This document shows positions 1 to 6,726 of a DNA stretch of 21,201 nucleotides, piece after piece (the first letter of the stretch is position 1; each line of letters opens with the position of its first letter). Source of the stretch: VRUE01 sp050258095 (lineage in GTDB: Bacteria > Actinomycetota > Thermoleophilia > Solirubrobacterales > 70-9); NCBI GenBank assembly GCA_050258095.1, contig JBLMYD010000081.1, forward strand, positions 1-21,201, written 5' to 3'. The notes below the pieces were generated by a model. The model did not search any database. It worked only from the letters and a program-made list of their open reading frames with translations, and was not told the DNA's origin. The position numbers and the translations under genes were made by a program.

Positions 1-16
1 CCTAGTCAGACTTGCG

Positions 17-1207
17 TCAGGCCGCTTCGGCCTCGGTCGCCGCCTCGAGCTCCTTCGGCTCGTCGACGAGCACCGGGCGCACGGCGCGGTCGACGCGGCG
101 CGGCTCCTCCAGCTCCTTGCCGGAGGCGGCGCCCATCTCCTCGATCCGCCGCAGCTGCGGCATGATCCGACTCTCCAGCGAGCCGACCGCGTCGTCGAAG
201 GATTTCGTCGCCGAGTTGAGCTGGCGCCCGGCCTTGGCGAAATGCTCGAGGAAGGAGCCGGTGCGGCTGTGCAGCTCGCGCGCGGCGGCGGCGATCTCCT
301 GCGCCTGCTCGGCGATCTGCTCCTGGCGCCAGCCGAGCTCGACCGTGCGCAGCAGCCCGACCAGCGTCGTCGGTGTCGCGATCAGGATCTTCTGCTCGAG
401 CGCGTAGTCGTAGAGCGAGGCCTCGGCCTCGAAGGCAGCGTGCAGGGCGGCCTCCGAGGGCATGAAGCAGACGACGAAGTCGGGCGTCTCGCCGCTCTCG
501 AACTGGTCCTGGTAGCGCTTCGAGGAGAGTTTCGTGATGTGGTCGCGGACCTGGCGCGCGTGGCGGATCAGCTCGCCCTTGCGGGTCGCATCGTCGTCGG
601 CCTCGAGCACCTCGAGGTAGGCGTCGAGCGGCACCTTGGAGTCGATCACGACCCGGCGGCTGCCAGGCAGCATCACGACCGCGTCGGGTCGCAGCACGGT
701 CTCGCCGTCGCTCATCGTCTGCTGCAGCTCGAAGTCGACGTGCTCGGTCATGCCGGCGATCTCGACGCAGCGCTTGAGCTGCACCTCGCCCCACTTGCCG
801 CGCGTCTGCGGCTGGCGCAATGCCTTGACCAGGGTGCCGGTCTGGGTGCCGAGGTCGCCGAGCCCCGCCTTCATCTCGTCGAGCAGCGTGCGCATCGCCT
901 CGTCGGCCTTGCCGCGGTCGCGGCTCAGCGTCGTCACCTCTTTTTCGATCCGCTCGAGGTTCTTGCCGATCGGCTCGGTCAGGCGGCGGAACTCGGCCTC
1001 GCGCTTCTGCAATGCCGCCTCCGCTTCCTTGACATCGACCTTGCGCGACTCCTCGTTGACGCGCAGCAGGTCGGCGACCGCCTGCGCGGTCGCCTCCTGG
1101 ATCGCCGGTCCGTGATCGACCGGCGCCTGCTCAGCCGGCCGGCGGGTCGCCAGGTAGGCGACGACGGCGACGAGGGCGAGCACCGCTATGGCGAGAGCTA
1201 CGGTCAC
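17..1207 (-). CDS. rmuC: RmuC family DNA recombination protein
   Basis: RmuC proteins limit sequence inversions between short inverted repeats and have a nuclease-like core fold; the exact biochemistry is unsettled. The 396-aa protein starts with a hydrophobic segment (about residues 3-21), which would anchor it in the membrane. A charged coiled-coil stretch follows (about 55-120), and then the conserved RmuC core with the GKWGEVQL and VVIDSKVPLDAY blocks. The start is GTG (CAC at 1205-1207 on the + strand). It lies 30 bp downstream of the hipA stop on the same strand, so it may be read through from hipBA. Length and domain order are normal for the family. It is noteworthy beside the many palindromes of this window because RmuC acts on inverted-repeat rearrangements, but a functional link is only speculation. 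Confidence 0.93.
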   Translation of the reverse strand: MTVALAIAVLALVAVVAYLATRRPAEQAPVDHGPAIQEATAQAVADLLRVNEESRKVDVKEAEAALQKREAEFRRLTEPIGKNLERIEKEVTTLSRDRGKADEAMRTLLDEMKAGLGDLGTQTGTLVKALRQPQTRGKWGEVQLKRCVEIAGMTEHVDFELQQTMSDGETVLRPDAVVMLPGSRRVVIDSKVPLDAYLEVLEADDDATRKGELIRHARQVRDHITKLSSKRYQDQFESGETPDFVVCFMPSEAALHAAFEAEASLYDYALEQKILIATPTTLVGLLRTVELGWRQEQIAEQAQEIAAAARELHSRTGSFLEHFAKAGRQLNSATKSFDDAVGSLESRIMPQLRRIEEMGAASGKELEEPRRVDRAVRPVLVDEPKELEAATEAEAA

Positions 1208-1237
1208 TCACCGATCGTCGCAAGCGGGCCAGACGGT

Positions 1238-2482
1238 TCAGCTGTGCGAGTCGAGGAAGGCGAATGGATTGAGGAACTGACGTTCCCAGAGGGAGTCTCG
1301 CTCGGTTCTCGTCAAGCCGGCCTCGTCGCAGACGTCGTGCCAGTTGTCACGGATGGCGTCGACCTGGCGGTCGACGAGCTCGCGCGCGGCCGCTTCGCCG
1401 AGGTGGTACGCGGCGCTGCGGGCGACGCAGCCCGCCAGCTGGCTGTAGCGCCACCCGTCCTCGCCGATCGCCATCACCTGCTCGGCCTCGCCCCCGGAGC
1501 GCGGGCAGGGGGTGATGTCGTAGGCGGGGGTCAGCATGAGCTCATTTCCATCCCAGAAGGCCGCCTGGTTGCGGGGGTGATCGTCGGTGTTCGAGGTCAG
1601 GATGTTGAAGGCGATGCGGCCGAAGAGCTCGCGCAGCGTCGCGTCGGGGTCGGTGAAGCGGGCGCGAACGACCTGGGCCAGCTCCGCATAGCTGCCGTAG
1701 CGCCCGCCGGCCTGGCCGAGCCCGAGGATCGTCAGCGCCGAGACCATCGCCCGGCGCCCTCCTGCCGGCGGGCGGTCGAAGCGCTCGACGAGCAGGACCT
1801 TCTTGCCAAGCGCCTCCGCGATCTCGACCCTGGCCGCGTTCAGCCCGGCCAGGCGCGCGAGCCGCATGGCGACGAACTCCGCCTGCACGACCGGGTAGGC
1901 GTCGGTCGTCGAGCTGAACTTGGCGATCCAGCGCCGCTCGCCCTCGTCGAGGAGCGCCTTGGGGCGGGCGCCGCCGATCGAGGTGCCTCGCAGGAGCGCC
2001 GCCGAGAGAGCCGGGGGGAGCGGCGTTCCCTCCTCGACGTGTTCGGCGGCCGCCAGCAGGTCCTCGAGCGAAGCGGCCCCGGCCTCGCGGGGCACGTACT
2101 CGGCGGCGGACGGCTGGAAGTCGAGGGCGCCGATCCGGTCCGAGCCGGAGGCGAGGAGGTAGGTCAGCGGACCGGGGTCGGCGCCTTCGCCCCCGAGCTC
2201 GTGGAGGATCACCCTTTGCCCCCAGGAGTCGGGTCCGGCGTCGGCGATGCAGCCGTGGATCGTGTCCGCCGCCGGCACCTGTTCGCCGGGGACGAGGGGC
2301 AGCTCCGGCTCGTATATCGCGATCGCGTCGGGTCGCTCCAGGTAGAGGCGGCCGTAGCGGAAGACGAGCGACTCGCCGACCTGGTCGAGACGGCCCGCCG
2401 GAATCGGCTCGGCCGCTGCGGGCAGCCAGATCCAGACGTAGGCCGTCTCCGGCCGGCCGGCGCGGTCTTGCCTAGAACTCAT
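1238..2482 (-). CDS. hipA: HipA-family serine/threonine kinase (toxin-like)
   Basis: HipA kinases phosphorylate a translation-related target (GltX in E. coli) and induce dormancy; they are held in check by HipB. The 414-aa product has an N-terminal subdomain (about residues 10-110). The glycine-rich TSIGGARPK loop is at 167-175, a nucleotide-contacting lysine sits in IAKFS near 188, and the hinge-like LVERFDR is at 231-237. The catalytic loop SNTDDHPRN is at 297-305 and the Mg-binding YDITP at 321-325. All key kinase residues are present, so it is probably active. It overlaps the upstream hipB by 11 nt (2472-2482), the usual antitoxin-first coupling. The target is unknown, and many HipA-like kinases of actinobacteria have no proven toxicity. 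Confidence 0.92.
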   Translation of the reverse strand: MSSRQDRAGRPETAYVWIWLPAAAEPIPAGRLDQVGESLVFRYGRLYLERPDAIAIYEPELPLVPGEQVPAADTIHGCIADAGPDSWGQRVILHELGGEGADPGPLTYLLASGSDRIGALDFQPSAAEYVPREAGAASLEDLLAAAEHVEEGTPLPPALSAALLRGTSIGGARPKALLDEGERRWIAKFSSTTDAYPVVQAEFVAMRLARLAGLNAARVEIAEALGKKVLLVERFDRPPAGGRRAMVSALTILGLGQAGGRYGSYAELAQVVRARFTDPDATLRELFGRIAFNILTSNTDDHPRNQAAFWDGNELMLTPAYDITPCPRSGGEAEQVMAIGEDGWRYSQLAGCVARSAAYHLGEAAARELVDRQVDAIRDNWHDVCDEAGLTRTERDSLWERQFLNPFAFLDSHS

Positions 2483-2801
2483 CGTCGACCTTCTTCGGTC
2501 GCCTCGCCCGAGCCGGGATCAAGGCCAGGCGCGCCTGCACCTCGCGCCGCTCCAGGGCGAGGCGCTCGCGGTCGGCCTGGAAGAGGGGCACCCCGACGAG
2601 AGTGGCGGCCTCGAGTGCCGGGCCGAGGCCGACGCTCAGGTCGCCCCGCTCGACCTTGCGCATCGTCGTGTGGTTGACGCCCACCCTCTCCGCCAGCTCC
2701 TCGAGGGTCCAGCGGCGCTCGAGGCGCGCCAGGCGGACCTGCTCGCCGAGCAGGCGCGCGGCCTCCTGGGATTGCGGAGAATACGCGTGCGGTTTGCGCA
2801 T
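2472..2801 (-). CDS. hipB: HipB-like Xre-family transcriptional regulator (antitoxin)
   Basis: This 109-aa protein has an Xre/HTH_3 domain (about residues 18-75) with the recognition-helix region VGVNHTTMRKVERGD, followed by a charged tail rich in Arg/Lys. HipB partners bind HipA and repress their own promoter. It is directly upstream of, and overlaps, the HipA-like gene, which supports a toxin-antitoxin pair. The ATG at 2801 is chosen because a CATACT box lies 7 nt upstream. The unusually AT-rich stretch 2800-2860 is probably the promoter/operator region. It includes the short palindrome TATGGCATA at 2811-2819, which could be an operator half, though this is unproven. Confidence 0.85.
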   Translation of the reverse strand: MRKPHAYSPQSQEAARLLGEQVRLARLERRWTLEELAERVGVNHTTMRKVERGDLSVGLGPALEAATLVGVPLFQADRERLALERREVQARLALIPARARRPKKVDDEF

Positions 2802-2808
2802 TTCCGAC

Positions 2809-2814
2809 AGTATG
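2809..2814 (-). promoter_or_regulatory. Putative -10 box of hipBA
   Basis: The box reads CATACT on the minus strand and ends 7 nt before the hipB ATG, matching the leaderless spacing seen at other genes of this window. It overlaps the palindrome TATGGCATA (2811-2819), so HipB binding there would block RNA polymerase. No clear -35 was found. Confidence 0.35.
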
Positions 2815-2880
2815 GCATAGGTAAAGGCTCTAATCTACATTTGAGTATCGATCACACCCAACAGGAGGTCGGTGGCGTCC

Positions 2881-2896
2881 GCGGGCGAGCGCCCGC
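2881..2896 (-). terminator. Hairpin just after the lipoprotein stop
   Basis: GCGGGC (2881-2886) pairs with GCCCGC (2891-2896) around a 4-nt loop, starting 1 nt beyond the TAG of the minus-strand lipoprotein gene. There is no T tract, so it would be an atypical terminator or a 3' stabilising hairpin. Confidence 0.35.
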
Positions 2897-2897
2897 C

Positions 2898-3383
2898 CTA
2901 CGGCAGCAGGACGTCGTTCTGCGAGGAGGTGCGATACGGGCCGACGACGAAGCGGGCGGCCTTGGCGGCGGGGATGTCGGCGGCGCTGAGGCGGTAGACG
3001 CCGGTCGGCAGGCTCGTCTGCAGCGAGCCGTTGCCGTTGGCGACGAGGGCGTCGGAGGTGACGTTCTTCGGGCCGTGGACTACGAGCCTGGAGTCGAAGT
3101 CGGTCAGGTTGGCGGCGACGAAGACGACGTCGAGCGGCTCGTCCGAGCGGATCGGCGGCTGTCCGGCGTGCTGGTTCTGGGGAATCTGCTGCGTCGGTTC
3201 GGGGCCGATCGCGATCCGCGGCGGCCGCACGGTGATCGACTTGGGCGTGATCGAGACGCTGACCCGGGTCGGCGGTTGCGGCCGCGGTTCGTTGACTCTC
3301 TCTTCGGCGCCGCAGCCGGCGACCGTGAGCGCCGTCGCCGCCAGCGCGCAGATCGCCGTGACTCTGCCTCCGCCAAGACCCAT
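2898..3383 (-). CDS. Small predicted lipoprotein, unknown function
   Basis: This is a 161-aa protein with a short signal peptide ending in the lipobox LTVAGC (Cys24), so it is predicted to be exported and lipid-anchored. A proline/arginine linker follows (about 25-45). The remainder is beta-rich and resembles a small extracellular Ig-like domain, though that is only an impression. No catalytic motif was seen. It follows ygfZ by 11 bp. A TAGATT box (3392-3397) ends 8 nt before its ATG and overlaps the ygfZ stop, so it may have its own leaderless transcript. The family was not recognised. Confidence 0.75.
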   Translation of the reverse strand: MGLGGGRVTAICALAATALTVAGCGAEERVNEPRPQPPTRVSVSITPKSITVRPPRIAIGPEPTQQIPQNQHAGQPPIRSDEPLDVVFVAANLTDFDSRLVVHGPKNVTSDALVANGNGSLQTSLPTGVYRLSAADIPAAKAARFVVGPYRTSSQNDVLLP

Positions 3384-3391
3384 CGCGGCGG

Positions 3392-3397
3392 AATCTA
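3392..3397 (-). promoter_or_regulatory. Putative leaderless -10 box for the lipoprotein gene
   Basis: TAGATT on the minus strand is followed by 8 nt and then the ATG at 3383. The same spacing recurs at several genes here. The TAG of the box is also the ygfZ stop codon, so chance cannot be excluded. Confidence 0.35.
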
Positions 3398-4396
3398 GCC
3401 GAAGGGCAAGTCGACGACGCGAGCCGTAACGCCATCTTCACCTGCGGTCAGCTCGCTGCCCGGCTCGGCCTCGCGGCGCAGGATCGCGAGCGCGATCGGG
3501 CCGTGGGCGGGGGAGACGCAGCTGCCGCCGACGGCGCCGACCTCCCTGTCGCCGAGCCGCAGGGCGGTGCCGCTCGGCGCCGGCGCGCTCAATCTCAGGC
3601 CGCGCAGGTGCCGGTTGGGCTTGCCCCTGTAGTGGAGGCGGGCGACGGTCTCCTGGCCGATGTAGCAGCCCTTCTCGAAGTCGACCGCCGCCTCGACGAT
3701 GCCCGCCTCGGCCGGCATCGTCGCCGTGTCCATCTCGATTCCGAAGCGCGGCACGCCGGCCTCGATGCGAAGGATCTCGGCGGCGTCGGGCGAGACCTCG
3801 GCGGCGCCCGCATCGAGCAGGGCGGCGCGCAGGCGCTCGGCGTCGCCGCTCGCCGCGATCAGGTCGATCCCGCCGCGGGTGCCGACCGCGACGCACTCGG
3901 CTCCCGCCACGGCGTGCGACTGGCAAGCGTGCTCTGACAACGGCGGCGAGCCCGCGATCTCAGCGGCCCGCGGCCCGATCAGCGAGAGGATCGCCCGCGC
4001 CGCCGTCACGTCCTCGACCTCCACCTCCCGCCCGATCTTGTAAGTCTGCAAATGGCGCCGTGTCGCCTCCAGCGTTGCCGGCTCGGTGTCGATCCAAAAC
4101 ACCGCCTCCTCCGTTCCGGTGCGCTTTATGGACCCCACAGGTGCAAAAGGCGCACCGGAAAGGTTGAGGACACGCATATCGGCCTGCATATGCCCCTTGC
4201 GATCGAGCAGCGCCGCATAACACCCCTCGCCAGCCCCGAGTCCCTCAACATCATTCGTCAGCTGTCCCTGCAGATACTCAGCCGCCTCCGTCCCTCGAAC
4301 GAGCAACTTCCCCCTGTCCGAGCGATTGAGCAGCCCGCACTCCTCCTTCAGCTGCCGATACTGCGCATCGAGCTCCACCGCGACGGTCTGGGTCAT
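3395..4396 (-). CDS. ygfZ: YgfZ/GcvT-like folate-binding protein (Fe-S cluster maintenance)
   Basis: YgfZ/Iba57 proteins are tetrahydrofolate-binding relatives of the glycine-cleavage T protein that help mature or repair Fe-S enzymes. The 333-aa product carries the diagnostic KGCYIGQET motif (242-250) with its conserved cysteine, and the N-terminal T-protein-like fold (RGTEAAEYLQGQLTND, 35-49). Residues about 78-96 are encoded by an imperfect 53-bp palindrome (4111-4163) in the loop following DMRVLNL. This looks like an in-frame insertion before the EEAVFWID strand. The ATG at 4396 is preceded at 6 nt by TAGAAT, consistent with a leaderless transcript. Codon usage in the 5' half is less GC-rich than in neighbouring genes. 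The identification is firm; the insertion call needs an alignment. Confidence 0.9.
   Translation of the reverse strand: MTQTVAVELDAQYRQLKEECGLLNRSDRGKLLVRGTEAAEYLQGQLTNDVEGLGAGEGCYAALLDRKGHMQADMRVLNLSGAPFAPVGSIKRTGTEEAVFWIDTEPATLEATRRHLQTYKIGREVEVEDVTAARAILSLIGPRAAEIAGSPPLSEHACQSHAVAGAECVAVGTRGGIDLIAASGDAERLRAALLDAGAAEVSPDAAEILRIEAGVPRFGIEMDTATMPAEAGIVEAAVDFEKGCYIGQETVARLHYRGKPNRHLRGLRLSAPAPSGTALRLGDREVGAVGGSCVSPAHGPIALAILRREAEPGSELTAGEDGVTARVVDLPFG
4111..4163. repeat. In-frame palindromic element inside ygfZ
   Basis: The core is a perfect 11-bp inverted repeat, TTCCGGTGCGC (4114-4124) against 4150-4160. Pairing continues outward (4111-4112 with 4162-4163) and inward to 4134/4140, interrupted by mismatches at 4113/4161, 4128/4146 and 4131/4143 and one G-T pair. 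The loop is 4135-4139. It encodes about residues 78-96 of YgfZ without breaking the frame. Its sequence is not obviously related to the other palindromes in the window; only the architecture is shared. Confidence 0.8.
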
Positions 4397-4402
4397 GGCT
4401 CA

Positions 4403-4408
4403 ATTCTA
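4403..4408 (-). promoter_or_regulatory. Putative leaderless -10 box of ygfZ
   Basis: TAGAAT on the minus strand ends 6 nt before the ATG at 4396. Its -35 region would fall at the edge of the palindrome 4429-4486. Confidence 0.5.
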
Positions 4409-4428
4409 AGAAGCTGTCCGTCGGGGGG

Positions 4429-4486
4429 GATGGGGATGACCCGAACGAGCCTCCCTGCTGTTGCTCGGACGGGGGTCATCCCCATC
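4429..4486. repeat. Intergenic palindromic element between ygfZ and mntR
   Basis: The outer arms 4429-4442 and 4473-4486 are a perfect 14-bp inverted repeat (GATGGGGATGACCC). The inner arms CGAGC (4446-4450) and GCTCG (4463-4467) close a 12-nt loop. Read on the minus strand, the inner part is GAGCAACAGC, then two bases, then GGAGGCTC. This is nearly identical to the centre of the palindrome inside fbiC (10300-10368). It lies between divergent ygfZ and mntR starts and covers the expected -35 area of ygfZ. It could affect expression of both. Confidence 0.85.
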
Positions 4487-4513
4487 GCCTCAACACTCCG
4501 TTTTCGATACCCC

Positions 4514-4519
4514 TAAACT
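4514..4519 (+). promoter_or_regulatory. Putative leaderless -10 box of mntR
   Basis: TAAACT is followed by 8 nt and then the mntR ATG at 4528, with no ribosome-binding site in between. The heptamer CCTAAAC occurs at 4512-4518 and again at 4531-4537, 19 bp apart. These could be regulator half-sites, but they do not form a recognised MntR or DtxR box. Confidence 0.45.
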
Positions 4520-4527
4520 CTTTCGAC

Positions 4528-4959
4528 ATGCCTAAACCCTCCGAGGCCATCGAGGACTACGCGAAGGCCATCTACACCCTCTCGCGCCAGCGCAAAGGCC
4601 CGGTCCTCAACGGCGACGTCGCCCAGCGCCTCGGCGTCGCCCCGGCCACCGCGACCGCGATGCTGCAGAAGCTTGCCGCCCTCGAGCTCGTCGACTACGT
4701 CCCCTACCGGGGCGCGACGCTGACCCCGGCGGGGGAGAAGGTGGCGCTCGAGGTGATCCGCCACCACCGGCTGATCGAGACCTACCTGGCCGAGGCGCTG
4801 GGGATGCCCGAGGACCGGGTGCACGCCGAGGCGGAGGTGCTCGAGCACCACATCTCCGAGGAGCTCGAGCTGCTGATCGCGGCCAAGCTCGGCGAGCCGA
4901 GCCACGACCCGCACGGGACGCCGATCCCCGGCCCCGACCTCGAACTCCCCAAGGCGTAG
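4528..4959 (+). CDS. mntR: DtxR/MntR-family metal-dependent transcriptional regulator
   Basis: These regulators bind Mn or Fe and repress metal-uptake genes. The 143-aa protein has an N-terminal winged helix (about residues 5-65, with the GDVAQRLGVAPATATAMLQKL segment). A dimerisation/metal-binding helical domain follows (about 70-135), with HHRLIETYLAEALGM and the Glu/His-rich stretch around EAEVLEHH. There is no SH3 domain, so it is the short MntR-like type. The stop codon is 2 nt before the Nramp transporter ATG, giving an autoregulated metal operon. It probably controls manganese uptake. Fe specificity cannot be excluded from sequence. Confidence 0.88.
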   Translation: MPKPSEAIEDYAKAIYTLSRQRKGPVLNGDVAQRLGVAPATATAMLQKLAALELVDYVPYRGATLTPAGEKVALEVIRHHRLIETYLAEALGMPEDRVHAEAEVLEHHISEELELLIAAKLGEPSHDPHGTPIPGPDLELPKA

Positions 4960-5065
4960 GCATGTCGGACGCCCCCCCTGCGGGAACCCGCATTGATACG
5001 GCCTCCAGGGATCGCGCCGGGGAGGGCTCCAATGTTCCCGCAGAGGGGACGTCCGACATGCCTAC
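4956..5065. repeat. Large palindromic element across the mntR stop and mntH start
   Basis: Arms 4956-4987 and 5034-5065 pair over 32 positions with only two mismatches (4972/5049 and 4977/5044). The outermost 16 bp are perfect. The left arm contains the mntR stop (4957-4959) and the annotated mntH ATG (4962). The right arm carries a second in-frame ATG at 5058, because both arms contain CATG. The distance between the two ATGs is 96 nt, so the frame is kept. The 46-nt loop contains small nested stems (cctcc 5002-5006 with ggagg 5021-5025, and attg with caat). In mRNA this would be an extremely stable hairpin pairing the two start codons with each other. Confidence 0.92.
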
Positions 5066-6359
5066 AGGTGGCGCGGCCGTCGAGGATGTCCTCCCCGGCG
5101 AGGCGGCGGTCGCGCGCGCGGCGCGGCGTTCGCTGGAGGGGGAGAGCCGTGGGATGCGCCGCGTCTGGCCCTTCCTCGGTCCGGCCTTCATCGCCGCCGT
5201 CGCCTACATCGACCCGGGCAACTTCGCCACCAACATCGCCGGCGGCGCCAAGTTCGGCTACCTGCTGCTCTGGGTCGTGCTCGCCGCCAACCTGATCGCG
5301 ATGCTGGTCCAGACGCAGTCGGCGAAGCTCGGCATCGCCACCGGCCGCAACCTCGCCGAGCTCTGCCGCGAGACCTTCTCGCGCCGCACCTCGATCGGAC
5401 TCTGGCTGCAGGCCGAGCTGGTCGCGATGGCGACCGACGTCGCCGAGGTGGTCGGCGCCGCGCTCGGCCTCAACCTGCTCTTCGGCGTCCCGCTCTTCCC
5501 CGCCGGCCTGATCGCCGGCGCCGGCGCCTTCGCGATCCTCGCCCTGCAGCAGCTGGGCCTCCGCCGGCTCGAGGCCGGGATCACGGCCCTGGTCGGCGTC
5601 GTCGTCGCCTCCTTCGTCTTCGAGCTGGTCGACGCCGGGCCGTCCGGCGCCGAAGTCGCCAAGCACCTGGTCGTGCCCGGCTTCGCCGGCACCGAGAGCA
5701 TCCTGCTCGCCACCGGGATCATCGGCGCGACGGTGATGCCGCACGTCGTCTACCTGCACTCCGCCCTGACCCAGCGGCGGATCGTCGGCCGCGACGAGGC
5801 CGAGAAGAAGCGCATCCTCGGCTTCGAGAAGGTCGACGTGGTAATCGCCCTCTCGCTCGCCGGCCTGGTCAACCTCTCGATGATGATCGTCGCCGCGGCG
5901 CTCTTCCACACCAGCGGCCTGACCGGCGTCGACACGATCGACGGCGCCTATGAGGGACTGAAGTCGCTGGTCTCCGCCAACGCAGCCATGGTCTTCGGCA
6001 TCGCTCTGCTCGCTTCGGGGTTCGCCTCTTCCTCGGTCGGGACGATGGCCGGGCAGGTGGTGATGCAGGGTTTCATCCGCCGCCGTATCCCGATCTACCT
6101 GCGCCGCGCGATCACGCTTGCCCCGGCGCTGATCGTGCTCGGCGTTGGCCTCGATCCAACCGACGCCCTGGTCGCGAGCCAAGTGGTCCTTTCGTTTGGG
6201 ATCCCTTTTGCGCTCGTCCCGCTCCTGATGCTGGCCTCCCGGCGCGAGGTGATGGGAGCTCTCGTAAATCCGGGCTGGCTAACGGTGATCGCGGGAGTAC
6301 TTGCGGCGCTGATCATCGCCTTGAACGCCTTCCTGCTTTGGCAGGTCTTCGTCGGCTGA
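4962..6359 (+). CDS. mntH: Nramp-family divalent metal (Mn2+) transporter
   Basis: This is a proton-coupled importer of Mn2+/Fe2+ in the cytoplasmic membrane. The 465-aa protein shows the Nramp metal-site motifs DPGN (84-87, first membrane helix) and MPH (259-261, sixth helix), and about 11 hydrophobic segments. The start at 4962 follows the mntR stop by 2 nt and suggests translational coupling. However, codons 1-34 lie within a 110-bp palindrome. An alternative ATG at 5058 (433 aa) gives a more usual N-terminus, so the first 32 residues are probably an element-derived extension, or are not translated. A strong hairpin (6369-6392) follows the gene. Confidence 0.93.
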   Translation: MSDAPPAGTRIDTASRDRAGEGSNVPAEGTSDMPTGGAAVEDVLPGEAAVARAARRSLEGESRGMRRVWPFLGPAFIAAVAYIDPGNFATNIAGGAKFGYLLLWVVLAANLIAMLVQTQSAKLGIATGRNLAELCRETFSRRTSIGLWLQAELVAMATDVAEVVGAALGLNLLFGVPLFPAGLIAGAGAFAILALQQLGLRRLEAGITALVGVVVASFVFELVDAGPSGAEVAKHLVVPGFAGTESILLATGIIGATVMPHVVYLHSALTQRRIVGRDEAEKKRILGFEKVDVVIALSLAGLVNLSMMIVAAALFHTSGLTGVDTIDGAYEGLKSLVSANAAMVFGIALLASGFASSSVGTMAGQVVMQGFIRRRIPIYLRRAITLAPALIVLGVGLDPTDALVASQVVLSFGIPFALVPLLMLASRREVMGALVNPGWLTVIAGVLAALIIALNAFLLWQVFVG

Positions 6360-6368
6360 AGCCGAGAA

Positions 6369-6392
6369 GGCCGATCGGGGTCCCGATCGGCC
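6369..6392. terminator. Bidirectional terminator hairpin between mntH and the receiver-like gene
   Basis: GGCCGATCGGG (6369-6379) and its exact complement (6382-6392) form an 11-bp stem with a minimal loop, between two convergent stop codons (6359 and 6401). There is no T tract, as is usual in high-GC actinobacteria. Confidence 0.7.
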
Positions 6393-6400
6393 AGCCCCGC

Positions 6401-6724
6401 TTAAGCGTGAAGCAGCTTCGCTACGAGGGTCGGCAGCTCCCTGGCCATCCGGGAACGGGGGACGGCGAGCGCGATGCCGGAGGCTTCGGCAGCTTCTCGG
6501 GTCTCTGCGTTCACGTGCGAGTAGTAGCCGAGGACGGGGATGGCGGTTGCGGCGAGAGCTTGTGGGTCCTCGGCGTCGAGGTCAGCGACGAGGAGGTCGA
6601 TGTCGCCCAGCTGGGCATCCGAAAGGGTGGAGACGAGCGTCACGTCGTGACCCGCCGTCTTCAGCATTGCCTCGACCTTGCTGCCGAGGAGGAGGTCGGC
6701 GGAGATCGCGAGGACGCGGGCCAC
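6401..6724 (-). CDS. Degenerate response-regulator receiver-like protein
   Basis: This 107-aa protein has alternating hydrophobic strands and helices consistent with a CheY-like fold. VLAIS is the first strand and LLVADLD (about 43-49) contains an aspartate at the phospho-acceptor position. The usual switch Thr/Ser strand is VLGYYSHV, and the expected lysine is replaced by arginine in VPRSRM. The acidic pair is also reduced. It may therefore be a pseudo-receiver acting through protein contacts. The GTG start at 6724 is 2 nt after the stop of the upstream gene, so the two are co-translated. No output domain is present. The receiver assignment is by pattern only. Confidence 0.6.
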   Translation of the reverse strand: MARVLAISADLLLGSKVEAMLKTAGHDVTLVSTLSDAQLGDIDLLVADLDAEDPQALAATAIPVLGYYSHVNAETREAAEASGIALAVPRSRMARELPTLVAKLLHA

Positions 6725-6726
6725 TG

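Noticed and set aside
242..2677. An 811-codon plus-strand frame opposite rmuC and hipA
   Set aside because: Shadow of two well-supported genes with no recognisable domain.
4512..4537. CCTAAAC repeated 19 bp apart at the mntR start as an MntR operator
   Set aside because: Direct heptamers without the dyad expected of MntR/DtxR boxes; one copy overlaps the -10 box and the other is coding. Not enough to call an operator.
4782..6182. A 466-codon minus-strand frame opposite mntH
   Set aside because: Highly acidic shadow frame antisense to a clear Nramp transporter.
6398..6419. Small palindromes CGCTTAAGCG and GAAGCAGCTTC at the end of the receiver-like gene
   Set aside because: Too short (10-11 bp) to separate from chance in this composition, unlike the 20-32 bp stems reported above.
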